Assembly (NCBI RefSeq): GCF_014199915.1
Contig: NZ_JACHOO010000006.1
Coordinates: 310,001 to 374,000, forward strand
Source of the DNA: Prosthecomicrobium pneumaticum
GTDB lineage: Bacteria; Pseudomonadota; Alphaproteobacteria; Rhizobiales; Kaistiaceae
Direction: 5' to 3'
DNA length: 64,000 nucleotides
The notes below the pieces were generated by a model. The model was not told the DNA's origin. It was given only the letters and a program-made list of their open reading frames with translations, and searched no databases. Positions 10,491-21,481 of the stretch are shown piece after piece (position 1 is the stretch's first letter; every line of letters begins with the position of its first letter). The position numbers were made by a program, and so were the translations under genes.

Positions 10491-10690
10491 ATCCGGCTCC
10501 CTTGTCAGTCGCGCGAGCTTAGCCGCGGGTCGGCATGAAGACAATTCATGGGTGCGGGGCGCTTTGCCGCCCTCTTCCGGGCTCTTCCGTACCGCTCGCC
10601 AAAGTTAGATCGGCGCGTGAGGACCTCTGCCGCTCGTCCGACATTCCGCCGGGCGGCAGAGCACCGGGCTTCGGCGCGGGACCAGACGAT

Positions 10691-10766
10691 CGGGCGAGAT
10701 CCCACGTCTACAAAGACAATCCTTATAGTATATATAAAGATCTTGGTAATCGCCGGGGGACCCGCC
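10691..10766 (+). promoter_or_regulatory. AT-rich leader upstream of the GT2 gene
   Basis: The stretch around 10710-10745 is strikingly AT-rich for this chromosome and contains TATAGT and TATATA elements immediately upstream of the glycosyltransferase start. A -10 element is plausible here, but no good -35 partner was found at 17-18 bp. It probably holds the promoter of the GT2 gene. Confidence 0.35.
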
Positions 10767-11678
10767 TTGCCGGATCTCACTATCATTATTCCGACCTACA
10801 ATCGCGGAGCAACCTTGCCGCGCGCGCTGGCGAGCGCCTTGACGCAGGACTCCGCCGATCTAGAGGTGATCGTCGTCGACGACGCCTCGACGGACCAGAC
10901 CCGAGAGATCGTCTTGCGCACCAACGACGAGAGACTTCGCTATATTCGTCTCGCCGCGAAGTCAAACGGTAACGTTGCACGCAATATTGGGATTGCTTCC
11001 GCTCGGTCATCCCTTGTCGCTTTTCTCGATTCCGACGATGAGTTCCTCCCCGGACGAGCGTTACGCCTGGTCAATTTCTTTAGAAATAATGAAACTATCG
11101 GCTCTGTTCTCGACAGCTTTCAGATCGTCAACGGACAGGACATCGAGATCGCGAAGCAACCCAGCGCCCGCATGACGGGAAATGCGCTCGTCCACCTGCT
11201 CGTCTGCCATGCCCTGCCGCTCACCTGCTCCGCCATCGCAGCCCGGCGGGAGGCGCTGCGGGCGGTCGGCGGCTTCGATCCGAATCTCGTGCGGCAGCAG
11301 GATCGGGATCTTCTTCTGAAGCTCGCCCGCAGCCATGTCGTGGCGCTCGGCACGGCCGAGGACGTCGTCAAGCATCAGGGCTCCGACTCGATCTCGCGCC
11401 TTTCCACCGATTACGTGCACGGGCTCGACGAACTCGTCGCCCGTCATCCGGTGTTCCGCGAGCCGGGCTATCGCGATCTGCTCGCCTATCTGGCGGTACG
11501 GGTCGTGGTGAAGGCGCTTCTGAAGGGCGAGGTGCCCGTCGCATGGCGGGAGGGGCAGGCGCTGCTTCGTTCGGCGAGCCTGCCGAGAAGCCTGTTCGGC
11601 GCACTCGCGCGCTACCGCAAGGGCCGCCTGATCCGGCGCCACGCCGAGGCCGCCGCCGCCCTGATCGGCGGGCCGTGA
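10767..11678 (+). CDS. GT2-family glycosyltransferase
   Basis: A 303-residue GT-A fold glycosyltransferase. It opens with PDLTIIIPTYNRGATLPRAL, followed by LEVIVVDDASTD (nucleotide binding), NVARNIGIASARSSLVAFLDSDDEF with the DSDD metal motif at about residue 90, and the acceptor-side VGGFDPNLVRQQDRDLLLKL (QDRD in place of the common ED). The start is set at a TTG at 10767 that has GGGGGA six bases upstream and gives the canonical family N-terminus; no ATG fits as well. Some 5' stretches, for example around 11070-11110, are clearly AT-richer than the surrounding genes, which suggests transfer. Substrate unknown; no polysaccharide operon is adjacent. Confidence 0.82.
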   Translation: MPDLTIIIPTYNRGATLPRALASALTQDSADLEVIVVDDASTDQTREIVLRTNDERLRYIRLAAKSNGNVARNIGIASARSSLVAFLDSDDEFLPGRALRLVNFFRNNETIGSVLDSFQIVNGQDIEIAKQPSARMTGNALVHLLVCHALPLTCSAIAARREALRAVGGFDPNLVRQQDRDLLLKLARSHVVALGTAEDVVKHQGSDSISRLSTDYVHGLDELVARHPVFREPGYRDLLAYLAVRVVVKALLKGEVPVAWREGQALLRSASLPRSLFGALARYRKGRLIRRHAEAAAALIGGP

Positions 11679-11760
11679 TCCGCCATGGCGGGCCGCACCC
11701 TCGTGCGCGGCCACGCAGAGCTCTCGCCGGGCGCGGCAGAGCGTAAGGGCGGCGGGCCGC

Positions 11761-14058
11761 TCACCCGCCGACGTTGAAGGCGGCGAGCGAGGCCATGTTG
11801 ACGATGTCGCTGTCGCGCGCGCCGAGCGAGACGATCTGCACCGGCTTGTCGAGACCGACGAGCAGCGGGCCGATCACCGTCGCGCCGCCCAGCTCCTGCA
11901 TCATCTTGGTCGAGATCGATGCGGAGTGGAACGCCGGCATGACGAGCACATTCGCCGGCGCCGAGAGGCGGCAGAACGGATAGAGCGCCATCACCTTCGG
12001 ATTGAGCGCCACATCGGCCGCCATCTCGCCGTCGTACTCGAAATCGACGCGCCGCCGCTCGAGGATCTGCACCGCCTCGCGGACATGGCGCGAGCGCTCG
12101 CTCTCCGGCTGGCCGAAGGTCGAATAGGCGAGCATGGCGACGCGCGGCTCATAGCCGAGCCGGCGCGCGACGCCGGCCGCCTCGATGGCGATCTCGGCGA
12201 GTTCCTCGCCCGACGGCATGTCGTGCACCGCGGTGTCGGCGACGATCACCGCGCGGCCGCGGATCAGCACGATCGAGACGCCGATCACCCGGTGGCCCGG
12301 CCGCGGGTCGATGACGCGGCGGACGTCGGCGAGCGCCGTCGAATAGTTGCGGGTGATGCCGGTCACCATCGCATCCGCATCGCCGAGCGCCACCATGGTG
12401 GCGCCGAAATGGTTGCGGTCGGTGTTGATCAGGCGCTGCGCGTCGCGATGGAGATAGCCGTCCCGCTGCAGGCGGGCATAGAGGAACTCGATATAGTCGG
12501 CATTGCGGTGCGACAGGCGGGCATTGTGGATCTCGAGCCCGTCCTTGAGCTCGATGCCCGCCGAGGCCGCGGTGGCGCGGACGATGTCCTCGCGGCCGAT
12601 CAGGATCGCCGTGCCGAGCTTCTGGTTCACGAAGGCGGCGGCGGCGCGGATCATCTGCTCCTCCTCGCCCTCGGCGAAGACGACCCGCTTCGGATTGCGC
12701 CGCACCCGCTCATAGATGCGGGTGAGCGTCGAGACGATCGGGTCGCGCCGGGCGGTGAGCTGCAGCCGATAGGCGTTGAAGTCGGCGATCGGCTTGCCGG
12801 CGACGCCCGAATCCATCGCCGCCCTGGCGACGGCGGCCGGGATCTCGGAGATCAGCCGCGGATCGAACGGAACCGGGATGATGTAGTTCGGCCCGAAGCG
12901 CGGCCGCACGCCCTGATAGGCGGCGGCGACCTCGTCGGGCACATCCTCGCGGGCGAGCGCGGCGAGCGCCTGCGCCGCCGCGATCTTCATCGGCTCGTTG
13001 ATCGTCGTCGCCCGCACGTCGAGCGCGCCGCGGAAGATGTAGGGGAAGCCGAGCACGTTGTTGACCTGGTTCGGATAGTCCGAACGGCCGGTCGCCATGA
13101 TCGCGTCGTCGCGCACCGACGCGACCTCCTCCGGCGTGATCTCCGGATCGGGATTGGCCATCGCGAAGATGATCGGCCGCGGGGCCATCGAGGCGACCAT
13201 GTCCGGCGTCAGCGCGCCCTTCGCGGAGACGCCGAAGAAGATGTCGGCGCCTTTCATGGCGTCTTCGAGCGTGCGCGCCTCGGTGCGGGTCGCGTGCGCC
13301 GCCTTCCACTGGTTCATGCCCTCGGTACGGCCCTCATAGACCACGCCCTTGGTGTCGCAGAGCAGCACGTTCTCCGACGGCATGCCCATCGCCTTGACGA
13401 GTTCGATGCAGGCGATGCCGGCGGCGCCCGCGCCGTTGCAGACGAGACGCGTCGTCTTGATGTCGCGGCCGGTCAGATGCAGCGCGTTGAGCATGCCGGC
13501 GACCGCGATGATCGCCGTGCCGTGCTGATCGTCGTGGAAGACCGGAATGTCCATCAGCTCGCGCAGGCGGCTCTCGATGATGAAGCAGTCCGGCGCCTTG
13601 ATGTCCTCGAGATTGATGCCGCCGAAGGACGGCCCGAGATAGCGCACCGAATTGACGAAGGCGTCGACGTCCTCGGTGTCGACCTCGAGATCGATCGCGT
13701 CGATGTCCGCGAAGCGCTTGAAGAGGACGGCCTTGCCTTCCATCACCGGCTTCGAGGCGAGCGGCCCGAGATTGCCGAGGCCGAGAATGGCGGTGCCGTT
13801 CGAGATCACCGCGACGAAATTACCCTTCGTCGTATAGTCGAAGGCGGCGGCGGGATTGGCCGCGATGGCCTTCACGGGCACGGCGACGCCGGGCGAATAG
13901 GCGAGCGAGAGGTCCCGCTGCGTCGCCATCGGCTTGGTCGGGCTGATCTCGAGCTTGCCGGGTCGTCCCTGGGCGTGGAAGGCGAGCGCTTCCTGATCGG
14001 TGAGCGCGGGGCCGGATTTCGCGGGCTTCTTGTCCGCGGCGTTGTCGGAGGCTGCCAT
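11761..14058 (-). CDS. maeB: NADP-dependent malic enzyme with C-terminal phosphotransacetylase-like domain
   Basis: MaeB oxidatively decarboxylates malate to pyruvate, supplying NADPH and linking the TCA cycle to gluconeogenesis. The 765-residue protein has the large bacterial two-part design. Residues 1 to about 430 are the malic enzyme, with LAYSPGVAVPVKAI, the metal-site region VEGKAVLFKRFADIDAIDLEV-type strands, and the NADP-binding VCNGAGAAGIACIEL. From about 450, RVVFAEGEEEQMIRAA begins a phosphate-acetyltransferase-like domain, which in this family is regulatory rather than catalytic. It is a stand-alone gene on the minus strand, convergent with the GT2 gene. Confidence 0.96.
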   Translation of the reverse strand: MAASDNAADKKPAKSGPALTDQEALAFHAQGRPGKLEISPTKPMATQRDLSLAYSPGVAVPVKAIAANPAAAFDYTTKGNFVAVISNGTAILGLGNLGPLASKPVMEGKAVLFKRFADIDAIDLEVDTEDVDAFVNSVRYLGPSFGGINLEDIKAPDCFIIESRLRELMDIPVFHDDQHGTAIIAVAGMLNALHLTGRDIKTTRLVCNGAGAAGIACIELVKAMGMPSENVLLCDTKGVVYEGRTEGMNQWKAAHATRTEARTLEDAMKGADIFFGVSAKGALTPDMVASMAPRPIIFAMANPDPEITPEEVASVRDDAIMATGRSDYPNQVNNVLGFPYIFRGALDVRATTINEPMKIAAAQALAALAREDVPDEVAAAYQGVRPRFGPNYIIPVPFDPRLISEIPAAVARAAMDSGVAGKPIADFNAYRLQLTARRDPIVSTLTRIYERVRRNPKRVVFAEGEEEQMIRAAAAFVNQKLGTAILIGREDIVRATAASAGIELKDGLEIHNARLSHRNADYIEFLYARLQRDGYLHRDAQRLINTDRNHFGATMVALGDADAMVTGITRNYSTALADVRRVIDPRPGHRVIGVSIVLIRGRAVIVADTAVHDMPSGEELAEIAIEAAGVARRLGYEPRVAMLAYSTFGQPESERSRHVREAVQILERRRVDFEYDGEMAADVALNPKVMALYPFCRLSAPANVLVMPAFHSASISTKMMQELGGATVIGPLLVGLDKPVQIVSLGARDSDIVNMASLAAFNVGG

Positions 14059-14254
14059 GGGACTCCCGATTGCAGGGCGTTTCCGGAGAGGCGGCGCTGG
14101 CGCGTCGTTCTTCGTGAGGGGTTTTTTCGAGGGCCGGACGATACGCGAGCCCCCTCCCCCACCTCAAGGGCTTCGACGCCCGGCGGCGACGAAACTCTCT
14201 TGACGCGGGCGCAGGGTCGCGGCCGTGGCGGCGATGACGGAGAGAGACGGTGCA

Positions 14255-14273
14255 GCGCGGCCGCGGGCCGCGC
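14255..14273 (-). terminator. GC-rich hairpin downstream of the GT4-like gene
   Basis: Perfect 8-bp arms GCGCGGCC and GGCCGCGC with a 3-base loop lie 12 bp past the stop of the minus-strand glycosyltransferase gene. No T-run follows, so it may be a transcript-end stabiliser or a weak terminator. The remaining 200 bp up to maeB holds no recognisable gene and would contain the maeB promoter. Confidence 0.4.
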
Positions 14274-14285
14274 CGGCATCCTGCT

Positions 14286-15395
14286 CTAGCTGCGCGGCCC
14301 GTGCCCCGAGGGGAAAGCCGTCGGCTCCTGCCGCGCCGCAGCGAAATGATCCTTCACGGTCGCCCAGGTCGAGAAGTTGCGCCGACCACTCCAGGGCCAA
14401 GCCCCGCCGAATCGGGGCGGATAGCCGAGATCGGCGAGGACATCGTCGAGGAAGGCCTGAAACCCCCGGCGCTGCGGGGCGAGCTTGGCGAGCGTCCTGT
14501 CGCGGACATGGCGCTTCGGGATCCGGCGTGCCCTGAGCGTATCGACGGCCTCGCGAATGGCCGTCTCGGTCGGCGGCGCGATCATGCAGAAGTCGGGATC
14601 GAAGAAGAAGTCGCGCCCCCCTGTGCTCGGCGTCGAGACGACCGGCAGGCCGGCGAGCATATATTCCATGCTCGAGAGCATGACGCCTTCGACCGGCGAG
14701 AGGCAAAGGCCGACCGCCGCGCTGTTGAGGGCCCGATTGACCTCCTCGGCGTCGAGGCCCTGGACGATCCCGTTCTCGACCCGGTTGAGGATACGATGGG
14801 CCGGACTGCGCGCCTCGATCAGTGTCTGGAGCCGGACGGCCTCGGTCTGGTCGCCGGCGGGATAATGGCGCGTCACATAGGCGACCCGGTCGATGCCGAA
14901 GGCGAGGTCGACCCGCTTGGACACGTCAAGGCGGGCATTGTAGACCGCGTCGAACGCTACCTCCGCGTCGTCGATCGGGAAGAAGAACCGCTCGGACACG
15001 GACAGATTGTGATTGAGAAGGAGGCCCTTCTCACCGAACCGCTCGAGCGAGTCGACCTCGTCCTGAGCGTTCGCCAGAAAGTGGACGCGATGCTCGGGAA
15101 ACGCCCTGCGATAGGCCGCGACCCGCTCGACGGCCCGCTTGGAAGCGAAGCCGCCGTCGAAATGCCACGAGAAGTAGATCACGATCGCGGCAGGCTTGCG
15201 GCCGACGCGGCTGCCGAAGGCCCAGAGGTAGTCGGCCGATTCGGGCCAGACCAGCGTCGTGTGGATGATCGGCGGATCGACCGAAAGAACGAGACCGCTC
15301 GCCGAATCCCGCTCGAGCCAGGACGGCGCGCCGAGCCAGCGCCGGCCGAACTTGCGTGCCTTGATGGCCAGACGTTGGGTGGGGCCGGATGGCAT
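14286..15395 (-). CDS. GT4-like (group 1) glycosyltransferase
   Basis: A 369-residue putative GT-B glycosyltransferase. The C-terminal half carries the retaining-GT4 signature EGVMLSSMEYMLAGLPVVST, with the Glu and the Gly-Pro-Val-Val expected for nucleotide-sugar binding, followed by STGGRDFFFD. The N-terminal half is divergent and contains no strong motif. The ATG at 15395 is preceded by GGGGGATCAC and was chosen because the upstream extension would run into the divergent mutS gene. It is a single gene with no polysaccharide neighbours. Function beyond sugar transfer is not known. Confidence 0.7.
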   Translation of the reverse strand: MPSGPTQRLAIKARKFGRRWLGAPSWLERDSASGLVLSVDPPIIHTTLVWPESADYLWAFGSRVGRKPAAIVIYFSWHFDGGFASKRAVERVAAYRRAFPEHRVHFLANAQDEVDSLERFGEKGLLLNHNLSVSERFFFPIDDAEVAFDAVYNARLDVSKRVDLAFGIDRVAYVTRHYPAGDQTEAVRLQTLIEARSPAHRILNRVENGIVQGLDAEEVNRALNSAAVGLCLSPVEGVMLSSMEYMLAGLPVVSTPSTGGRDFFFDPDFCMIAPPTETAIREAVDTLRARRIPKRHVRDRTLAKLAPQRRGFQAFLDDVLADLGYPPRFGGAWPWSGRRNFSTWATVKDHFAAARQEPTAFPSGHGPRS

Positions 15396-15579
15396 CGTGA
15401 TCCCCCGCCGCGCCGCGACGACTGCCGGGCGCCAGGATCGCCACTCAACAGACGATCGCAGCGGCACGCAACCCGATTGAAGCCGGCGCGACCGGGGCCG
15501 CATCCTTCCGGCGCGCAAAAGATGGGGAGCGGCGCCGGCCGCTCTGGAGGTCGCGACCGGTTCTGCTAGCCTCTGCGCC

Positions 15580-18291
15580 ATGCTCGAGACCGCTCCGCCC
15601 GACCCGTCCGCTCCGCCGCGCGCCACGCCGATGATGGAGCAGTATATCGAGATCAAGGCCGCCAATCCGGGCTATCTGCTGTTCTACCGGATGGGCGACT
15701 TCTACGAGCTGTTCTTCCACGACGCCGAAGTGGCGAGCCGGGCGCTCGGCATCACGCTGACCAAGCGCGGCAAGCATCTCGGCGAGGACATCCCGATGTG
15801 CGGCGTACCGATCCACGCCGCCGAGGACTATCTCGAAAAGCTGATCGCGCTCGGTCACCGGGTGGCCGTCTGCGAGCAGCTCGAGGATCCGGCGGAAGCG
15901 AAGCGCCGCGGCTCGAAATCGGTGGTGAAGCGCGATGTCGTCCGGCTCGTCACCCCGGGCACGCTGACCGAGGAGCGCCTGCTCGACACGCGGCAGAGCA
16001 GCTTCCTCGCCGCGCTCGCCCGCAATCGCGGCGGCGGGGCCGACGGGGCCGACCGCCTGGCGCTCGCCTGGATCGACCTGTCGACCGGCGAGTTCCGGCT
16101 CGCCGGCACCGCGGCCGACAGGCTCGGCGCCGATCTCGCCCGCATCGAGCCGCGCGAGCTCGTCGCGCCCGACGGGCTGCTCGCCGACGAGACGCTCGGC
16201 CCGATCCTGCGCGGGCTGGGGCCGGCGCTCACCCCGCTGCCGGCCGCCTTCTTCGACGGCGCCACCGCGGCGGCCCGCCTCGCCGCCTTCTTCGGGGTCG
16301 AGACGCTCGACGGCTTCGGCACGTTCGAGCGGGTCGAGATCGCCGCGGCCGCCGCCGCGCTCGCCTATCTCGAGAAGACACAGATCGGCGAACGCCCGCG
16401 GCTCGCCCCGCCGACCCGCGAGGCGGACGGCGGCACGATGCTGATCGATGCCGCGACGCGCGCCAATCTCGAACTGTCGCGTACCCTGTCGGGCGAACGG
16501 CGCGGCAGCCTCGTCGCGACGATCGACCGCACGGTGACCGGCCCGGGCGCGCGCCTTCTCGCCGAGCGGATCGCCAGCCCCTCGACGGACCCCGAAATCA
16601 TCGACCGCCGGCTCGACGCGATCGGCTTCCTGATCGCGGAGCCGCGGCTCCGCGAGCGGCTCAGGGCGATCCTTTCCGCCGCACCCGACATGGCGCGCGC
16701 CCTCTCCCGCCTCGCGCTCAACCGCGGTGGCCCGCGCGATCTCGCCGCCGTGCGCCTGGGCCTCGAGGCGGCGGCCGATGTCGCCGCGGCGCTCGCCGGC
16801 GTTGTCGCGCCCGACGAACTCGCCGCGGCGGCAGAGAAGCTCGGCGCGGTCCCGGCCGGGCTCGCGGCCCTGCTCGCCGGAGCCCTCGCCGACGAATTGC
16901 CGCTCCTGAAGCGCGACGGCGGCTTCGTGCGGCGGGGCCATCTCGCGGCGCTCGACGAGGCGCGGGCGCTGCGCGACGAGAGCCGCCGTGTCATTGCCGG
17001 CCTGCAGGCCGACTATGCCGAGGACACCGGCGTCAAGGCGCTGAAGATCAAGCACAACAATGTGCTCGGCTATTTCATCGAGGTGGCGCAGGCGCATGGC
17101 GAAAGGCTGATCTCGGCGGAGTTCGCCGGCCGCTACATCCATCGCCAGACGATGGCGGGCGCGATGCGCTTCACCACCACCGCGCTCGCCGAGCTGGAGG
17201 CGAAGATCGCCTCGGCCGGCGACCGGGCGCTGGCGCTCGAACTCGAGGCGTTCGAGGCGCTCGCCGCCGAGGTGGTGGCGGCGGGCGACGCGGTCCGGGC
17301 CGCCGCCGCCGCGCTCGCGACGGTCGACGTCGCCGCCGCGCTCGCAACCCTCGCCGAGGTCGGCGGCTGGTGCCGGCCGGAGGTCGACCGCTCGCTCGCC
17401 TTCGCGGTCGAGGGCGGCCGCCATCCGGTCGTCGAGGCGGCGCTCGCCGCCGAGGGCGGCGAGGCCTTCGTCGCCAATGACTGCGATCTCTCGGCCCCGG
17501 ACGGCGAGGAGGCCGGCCGGCTGTGGCTGATCACCGGGCCGAACATGGCCGGCAAATCGACCTTCCTGCGCCAGAACGCGCTCGTCGCCGTGCTCGCCCA
17601 GGCGGGCTCCTACGTCCCGGCTCGGGCGGCGCGGATCGGCGTCGTCGACCGGCTGTTCTCGCGCGTCGGCGCGGCGGACGATCTCGCCCGCGGCCGCTCG
17701 ACCTTCATGGTCGAGATGGTCGAGACGGCGGCGATCCTCAACCAGGCGACGACGCGCTCGCTCGTCGTGCTCGACGAAATCGGCCGCGGCACGGCGACCT
17801 TCGACGGGCTGTCGATCGCCTGGGCGGCGATCGAGCATCTGCACGACGTCAACCGCTCGCGGGCGCTGTTCGCGACGCATTATCACGAGCTCACCGCGCT
17901 CGCGACGCGGCTCGGCCGGGTCGAGAATGCGACGGTGCGTGTGCGGGAATGGCAGGGCGACGTCGTCTTCCTGCACGAGATCGTGCCCGGCGCAGCCGAT
18001 CGCTCCTACGGCATCCAGGTGGCGAAGCTCGCCGGCCTGCCGGCGCCGGTGATCGCGCGCGCCCGCGCCGTGCTCGAAAAGCTCGAGGAGGGCGACCGCC
18101 GCTCGCCGGCGCAGGCGCTCGTCGACGATTTGCCGCTCTTCGCCGCACGGCCGGCTCCCGCCCCGCCGCCGCAGAGGGCCGGGCCCGACCCGCTCGAGGC
18201 GGCGCTCGACGCGCTCGCCCCGGACGATCTGACCCCGCGCGAGGCGCTCGAGGCGCTCTATCGGCTGAAGGCGCTCCGGCCGCGGGGCTGA
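15580..18291 (+). CDS. mutS: DNA mismatch repair protein MutS
   Basis: MutS recognises mismatches and small loops and starts methyl-independent mismatch repair with MutL. The 903-residue protein has the usual domain series. The N-terminal mismatch-binding domain includes [16 protein letters not shown] with the Phe-x-Glu motif that contacts the mismatch. The connector, lever and clamp domains follow. The C-terminal ABC ATPase has Walker [16 protein letters not shown] at about residue 655, Walker [12 protein letters not shown] and the HYHELTAL segment. Two ATGs near the N-terminus are possible; the first (15580) is kept, as Rhizobiales MutS usually has a short leader before MMEQY. Downstream is a 347-bp gap before glnD. 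Confidence 0.98.
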   Translation: MLETAPPDPSAPPRATPMMEQYIEIKAANPGYLLFYRMGDFYELFFHDAEVASRALGITLTKRGKHLGEDIPMCGVPIHAAEDYLEKLIALGHRVAVCEQLEDPAEAKRRGSKSVVKRDVVRLVTPGTLTEERLLDTRQSSFLAALARNRGGGADGADRLALAWIDLSTGEFRLAGTAADRLGADLARIEPRELVAPDGLLADETLGPILRGLGPALTPLPAAFFDGATAAARLAAFFGVETLDGFGTFERVEIAAAAAALAYLEKTQIGERPRLAPPTREADGGTMLIDAATRANLELSRTLSGERRGSLVATIDRTVTGPGARLLAERIASPSTDPEIIDRRLDAIGFLIAEPRLRERLRAILSAAPDMARALSRLALNRGGPRDLAAVRLGLEAAADVAAALAGVVAPDELAAAAEKLGAVPAGLAALLAGALADELPLLKRDGGFVRRGHLAALDEARALRDESRRVIAGLQADYAEDTGVKALKIKHNNVLGYFIEVAQAHGERLISAEFAGRYIHRQTMAGAMRFTTTALAELEAKIASAGDRALALELEAFEALAAEVVAAGDAVRAAAAALATVDVAAALATLAEVGGWCRPEVDRSLAFAVEGGRHPVVEAALAAEGGEAFVANDCDLSAPDGEEAGRLWLITGPNMAGKSTFLRQNALVAVLAQAGSYVPARAARIGVVDRLFSRVGAADDLARGRSTFMVEMVETAAILNQATTRSLVVLDEIGRGTATFDGLSIAWAAIEHLHDVNRSRALFATHYHELTALATRLGRVENATVRVREWQGDVVFLHEIVPGAADRSYGIQVAKLAGLPAPVIARARAVLEKLEEGDRRSPAQALVDDLPLFAARPAPAPPPQRAGPDPLEAALDALAPDDLTPREALEALYRLKALRPRG

Positions 18292-18638
18292 CCGTCGCTG
18301 TGGCGGCGGCGACGCTTCGCCGCCCCGCCACCACCGCGACGGCGGCCGGCTCGGACCACGCTGGCGTGTTCCCTGCCGGCCCGGTCCACGCGGCCGGCAG
18401 AGGTCTCAGAGCGGCTCTCCCGCCGGCTCGATCGCCTCGTCCCTTGCCTTGGCGCGCGGCTCCGGCCAGAACTGGGGCTCGACGTTCCCGGTTGCGACGG
18501 AGAAGTCCGGCCCTCGATGTCCCCACATTGGCTTTCACGACCCGGCGCAACCCCTCCGCGCGATGCGGAAGCGGCCCTTTCGCCCCGACCGACGATGCGA
18601 ACCGCCGTCCCGGCGGCGCGCTGCTTCGGGAGGACCCG
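18292..18638 (+). other. 347-bp intergenic region between mutS and glnD
   Basis: No convincing gene was seen here on either strand. Near mutS there are GC-rich inverted repeats without T-runs, the clearest being arms CTGCCGGCC (18373-18381) and GGCCGGCAG (18392-18400), which could terminate or protect the mutS transcript. The right end must hold the glnD promoter, but no strong -35/-10 pair is evident. The glnD ribosome-binding site GGGAGG is at 18628-18633. Confidence 0.5.
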
Positions 18639-21440
18639 ATGAGCGACGTCTCCCCGCTCGTCGATGGCGACGGGCTCACGGCGGGCCTGTCGCGGATCGC
18701 CGCCGGCGCCGGCAAGGCCGAGGCGCGCGCCGCGCTGCTCGCGCATCTGAAGACCCGCCTGAAGGACGGCCGCGCCGAGGCGGAGCGCCGCCTGCTCGCG
18801 GGAACGCGCGGCAGCGGCCGGCACTGCGCGCGGGCGCTGTCCGACCTCCAGGACGGCATCATCCGCTTGCTCTACGAGGTAGCGGTGGGCCAGGTCTATC
18901 CGGCCGAGAACCCCTCCAATGCCGAGCGGATGGCCGTGGTGGCGGTCGGCGGCTATGGCCGCGGCATGCTCGCGCCGGGCTCCGACATCGACCTGCTCTT
19001 CCTCCTCCCCTACAAACAGACCCCCTGGGGCGAGAGCGTCGTCGAGTTCATCCTCTATATGCTCTGGGATCTCGGCCTGAAGGTCGGCCATGCGACGCGC
19101 AGCGTCGACGAGTGCATCCGCCTCGCCCGCACCGACATGACGATCCGCACGGCGATCCTCGAAGCCCGCTTCCTGTGGGGCGAGGAGGCGCTGTTCAGGG
19201 ACCTGTCGCGCCGCTTCGACGGCGAGGTGGTGAAGGGAACGGCGGCCGAGTTCGCCGCCGCGAAGCTCGCCGAGCGCGACGACCGGCACAAGCGGCAAGG
19301 CGCGTCGCGCTATGTCGTCGAGCCGAACGTGAAGGAGGGCAAGGGCGGCCTGCGCGACCTCCACACCCTGTTCTGGATCGCCAAATACGTCTATCGGCTC
19401 GGGCCCGCCGACGCCAAGGCGCGCGACGAGCTGGCGGCCGCCGGCGTGTTCAGCCGCGACGAGCTCGCGCTTTTCCACCGCGCCGAGGATTTCCTCTGGG
19501 CGGTGCGCTGCCACCTCCATTTCCTGACCGGCAAGGCGGAGGAGCGGCTCTCCTTCGACGTCCAGCGCGACATGGCGATGCGGCTCGGCTACACGGCGCA
19601 TCCGGGCCTGCGCGACGTCGAACGCTTCATGAAGCATTACTTCCTGGTCGCCAAGGACGTCGGCGATCTGACCCGTATCTTCTGCGCCGCACTCGAGGAA
19701 CAGCACGTCAAGGCGGCGCCGCGGCTCAATCGCTTCTTTGCCGCCCTGCCCGGACGGCGCAAGAAATTCTCCGGCTCGAAGGATTTCGTCGTCGAGCATG
19801 ATCGGATCAACATCGCATCCGACGCGGTGTTCGAGAACGATCCGGTCAATCTGATCCGGATCTTCCATCACGCCGACCGTTACAATCTCGCCTTCCACCC
19901 CGATGCGATGAAGCGCGTGACGCGCTCGCTCAAGCTGATCGACGCGAAGCTGCGGGAGAATCCGGAGGCGAACCGGCTGTTCCTCGAACTCGTCGCCTCG
20001 AAGAACCAGCCCGAGATCGTGCTGCGGCGGATGAACGAGGCGGGTGTGCTCGGCCGGTTCATACCAGATTTTGGCCGCATCGTCGCGATGATGCAGTTCA
20101 ACATGTATCATCACTACACGGTGGACGAGCACCTCATCCGCTCGATCGGCATCCTCGCCGAGATCGAACGCGGCGAGCTCGGCGGCGAGCACCCGCTCGC
20201 CAACGAGATCATTCCCGGCATCCAGGACCGCGTCGTGCTCTATGTCGCGCTGTTCCTGCACGACATCGCCAAGGGGCGGCCGGAGGATCATTCGATCGCC
20301 GGCGCCAAGGTGGCGCGCAAGCTCTGCCCGCGGCTCGGCCTGTCGCCGGCGCAGACCGAAACCGTCGCCTGGCTGATCGAGCATCACCTGCTGATGAGCA
20401 TGACGGCGCAGTCGCGCGATCTCGGCGACCGCAAGACGATCCTCGATTTCGCCGCCGTCGTGCAGAGCCTCGAGCGGCTGAAGCTCCTGCTCATCCTGAC
20501 CGTCGCCGACATCAAGGCGGTCGGCCCGGGCGTGTGGAACGGCTGGAAGGGCCAGCTCCTGCGCACCCTCTATTACGAGACCGAGCCGCTGCTCTCCGGC
20601 GGGCACAGCCAGGTCTCGCGCGACCGCCGCGTCGCCGCCGCAAAGACCGAGCTCGACCGCGCCCTCGCCGAGGGCGGCTGGAGCGAGGCCGAGCGGCGCG
20701 CCTATGTCGAACGGCACTATTCGGCCTATTGGGTGCGGGTCGATCTCGCCCGCAAGATCGCGCACGCCAATCTGGTGCGCGACGCCGAGCGGACCGGCAA
20801 GACGCTCGCCACCGCCGTCGCGACGCGGACCTTCGAGGCGGTCACCGAGATCACCGTGCTCGCGCCCGACCACCCGCGCCTGCTCTCGGTGATGGCCGGC
20901 GCCTGCACGGCGGCGGGCTGCAACATCGTCGATGCGCAGATCTTCACCACCACGGACGGCCTCGCCCTCGACACGATCGCGATCACCCGCGAGTTCGACC
21001 TCGACGAGGACGAACTGCGCCGCGCGACCAAGGTGAGCGGCCTGATCGAGGACGCGCTGTCCGGCACCGTACAACTGCCCGAGATCATCGCCCGGCGGGC
21101 GAAGCCGCGGGCGCGGCTGAAGCCCTTCTCGGTCGAGACGCGCATCCTCGTCGACAACTCCTGGTCGAACGCCTACACGGTCATCGAAGCCTCCGGCATC
21201 GACCGGCCGGGCCTCCTCTACGACCTCACCCGCTCGCTCTCGGACCTCAACCTCAACATCGCCTCGGCCCACATCGCCACCTTCGGCGAGCGGGCCGTGG
21301 ACGTCTTCTACGTCACCGACCTGATGGGCCAGCGCATCAAGCGGGCGAGCCGCGAAGCCTCGATCCGCCGGCGGCTGGAAGAGGTGTTCGCCGGCGAGAT
21401 GCCGGCCGACAAGCCGGTGGCGAAGGCGAAGGCCGGGTGA
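18639..21440 (+). CDS. glnD: Bifunctional PII uridylyltransferase/uridylyl-removing enzyme
   Basis: GlnD senses glutamine and uridylylates or deuridylylates PII proteins, setting nitrogen status. The 933-residue product has all expected parts. The nucleotidyltransferase domain carries [18 protein letters not shown] (DID at about residues 116-118). The central HD phosphohydrolase domain has [15 protein letters not shown]. Two C-terminal ACT domains follow, starting at about [15 protein letters not shown] and [16 protein letters not shown]. The ATG at 18639 follows GGGAGGACCC. An open frame continues far upstream but overlaps mutS out of frame and is not coding. Confidence 0.97.
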   Translation: MSDVSPLVDGDGLTAGLSRIAAGAGKAEARAALLAHLKTRLKDGRAEAERRLLAGTRGSGRHCARALSDLQDGIIRLLYEVAVGQVYPAENPSNAERMAVVAVGGYGRGMLAPGSDIDLLFLLPYKQTPWGESVVEFILYMLWDLGLKVGHATRSVDECIRLARTDMTIRTAILEARFLWGEEALFRDLSRRFDGEVVKGTAAEFAAAKLAERDDRHKRQGASRYVVEPNVKEGKGGLRDLHTLFWIAKYVYRLGPADAKARDELAAAGVFSRDELALFHRAEDFLWAVRCHLHFLTGKAEERLSFDVQRDMAMRLGYTAHPGLRDVERFMKHYFLVAKDVGDLTRIFCAALEEQHVKAAPRLNRFFAALPGRRKKFSGSKDFVVEHDRINIASDAVFENDPVNLIRIFHHADRYNLAFHPDAMKRVTRSLKLIDAKLRENPEANRLFLELVASKNQPEIVLRRMNEAGVLGRFIPDFGRIVAMMQFNMYHHYTVDEHLIRSIGILAEIERGELGGEHPLANEIIPGIQDRVVLYVALFLHDIAKGRPEDHSIAGAKVARKLCPRLGLSPAQTETVAWLIEHHLLMSMTAQSRDLGDRKTILDFAAVVQSLERLKLLLILTVADIKAVGPGVWNGWKGQLLRTLYYETEPLLSGGHSQVSRDRRVAAAKTELDRALAEGGWSEAERRAYVERHYSAYWVRVDLARKIAHANLVRDAERTGKTLATAVATRTFEAVTEITVLAPDHPRLLSVMAGACTAAGCNIVDAQIFTTTDGLALDTIAITREFDLDEDELRRATKVSGLIEDALSGTVQLPEIIARRAKPRARLKPFSVETRILVDNSWSNAYTVIEASGIDRPGLLYDLTRSLSDLNLNIASAHIATFGERAVDVFYVTDLMGQRIKRASREASIRRRLEEVFAGEMPADKPVAKAKAG

Positions 21441-21481
21441 TGGAGCGCTCGTTCTTTCCGGGTCCGGCCCGTCCATCCGTC

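Noticed and set aside
14120-14140. The GGGGTTTTTTCG run between maeB and the GT4-like gene as an intrinsic terminator.
   Set aside because: It lies upstream of both plausible transcript starts in the wrong place for either gene end, and no GC-rich stem directly precedes the T-run.
15445-17976. A minus-strand open frame of over 840 codons opposite mutS.
   Set aside because: It shadows the MutS frame and shows no domain; low-complexity Arg/Glu/Gly composition.
18258-21476. A minus-strand open frame of about 1070 codons opposite glnD.
   Set aside because: The glnD frame has all conserved GlnD motifs; the antisense frame has no motif and only codon-bias composition.
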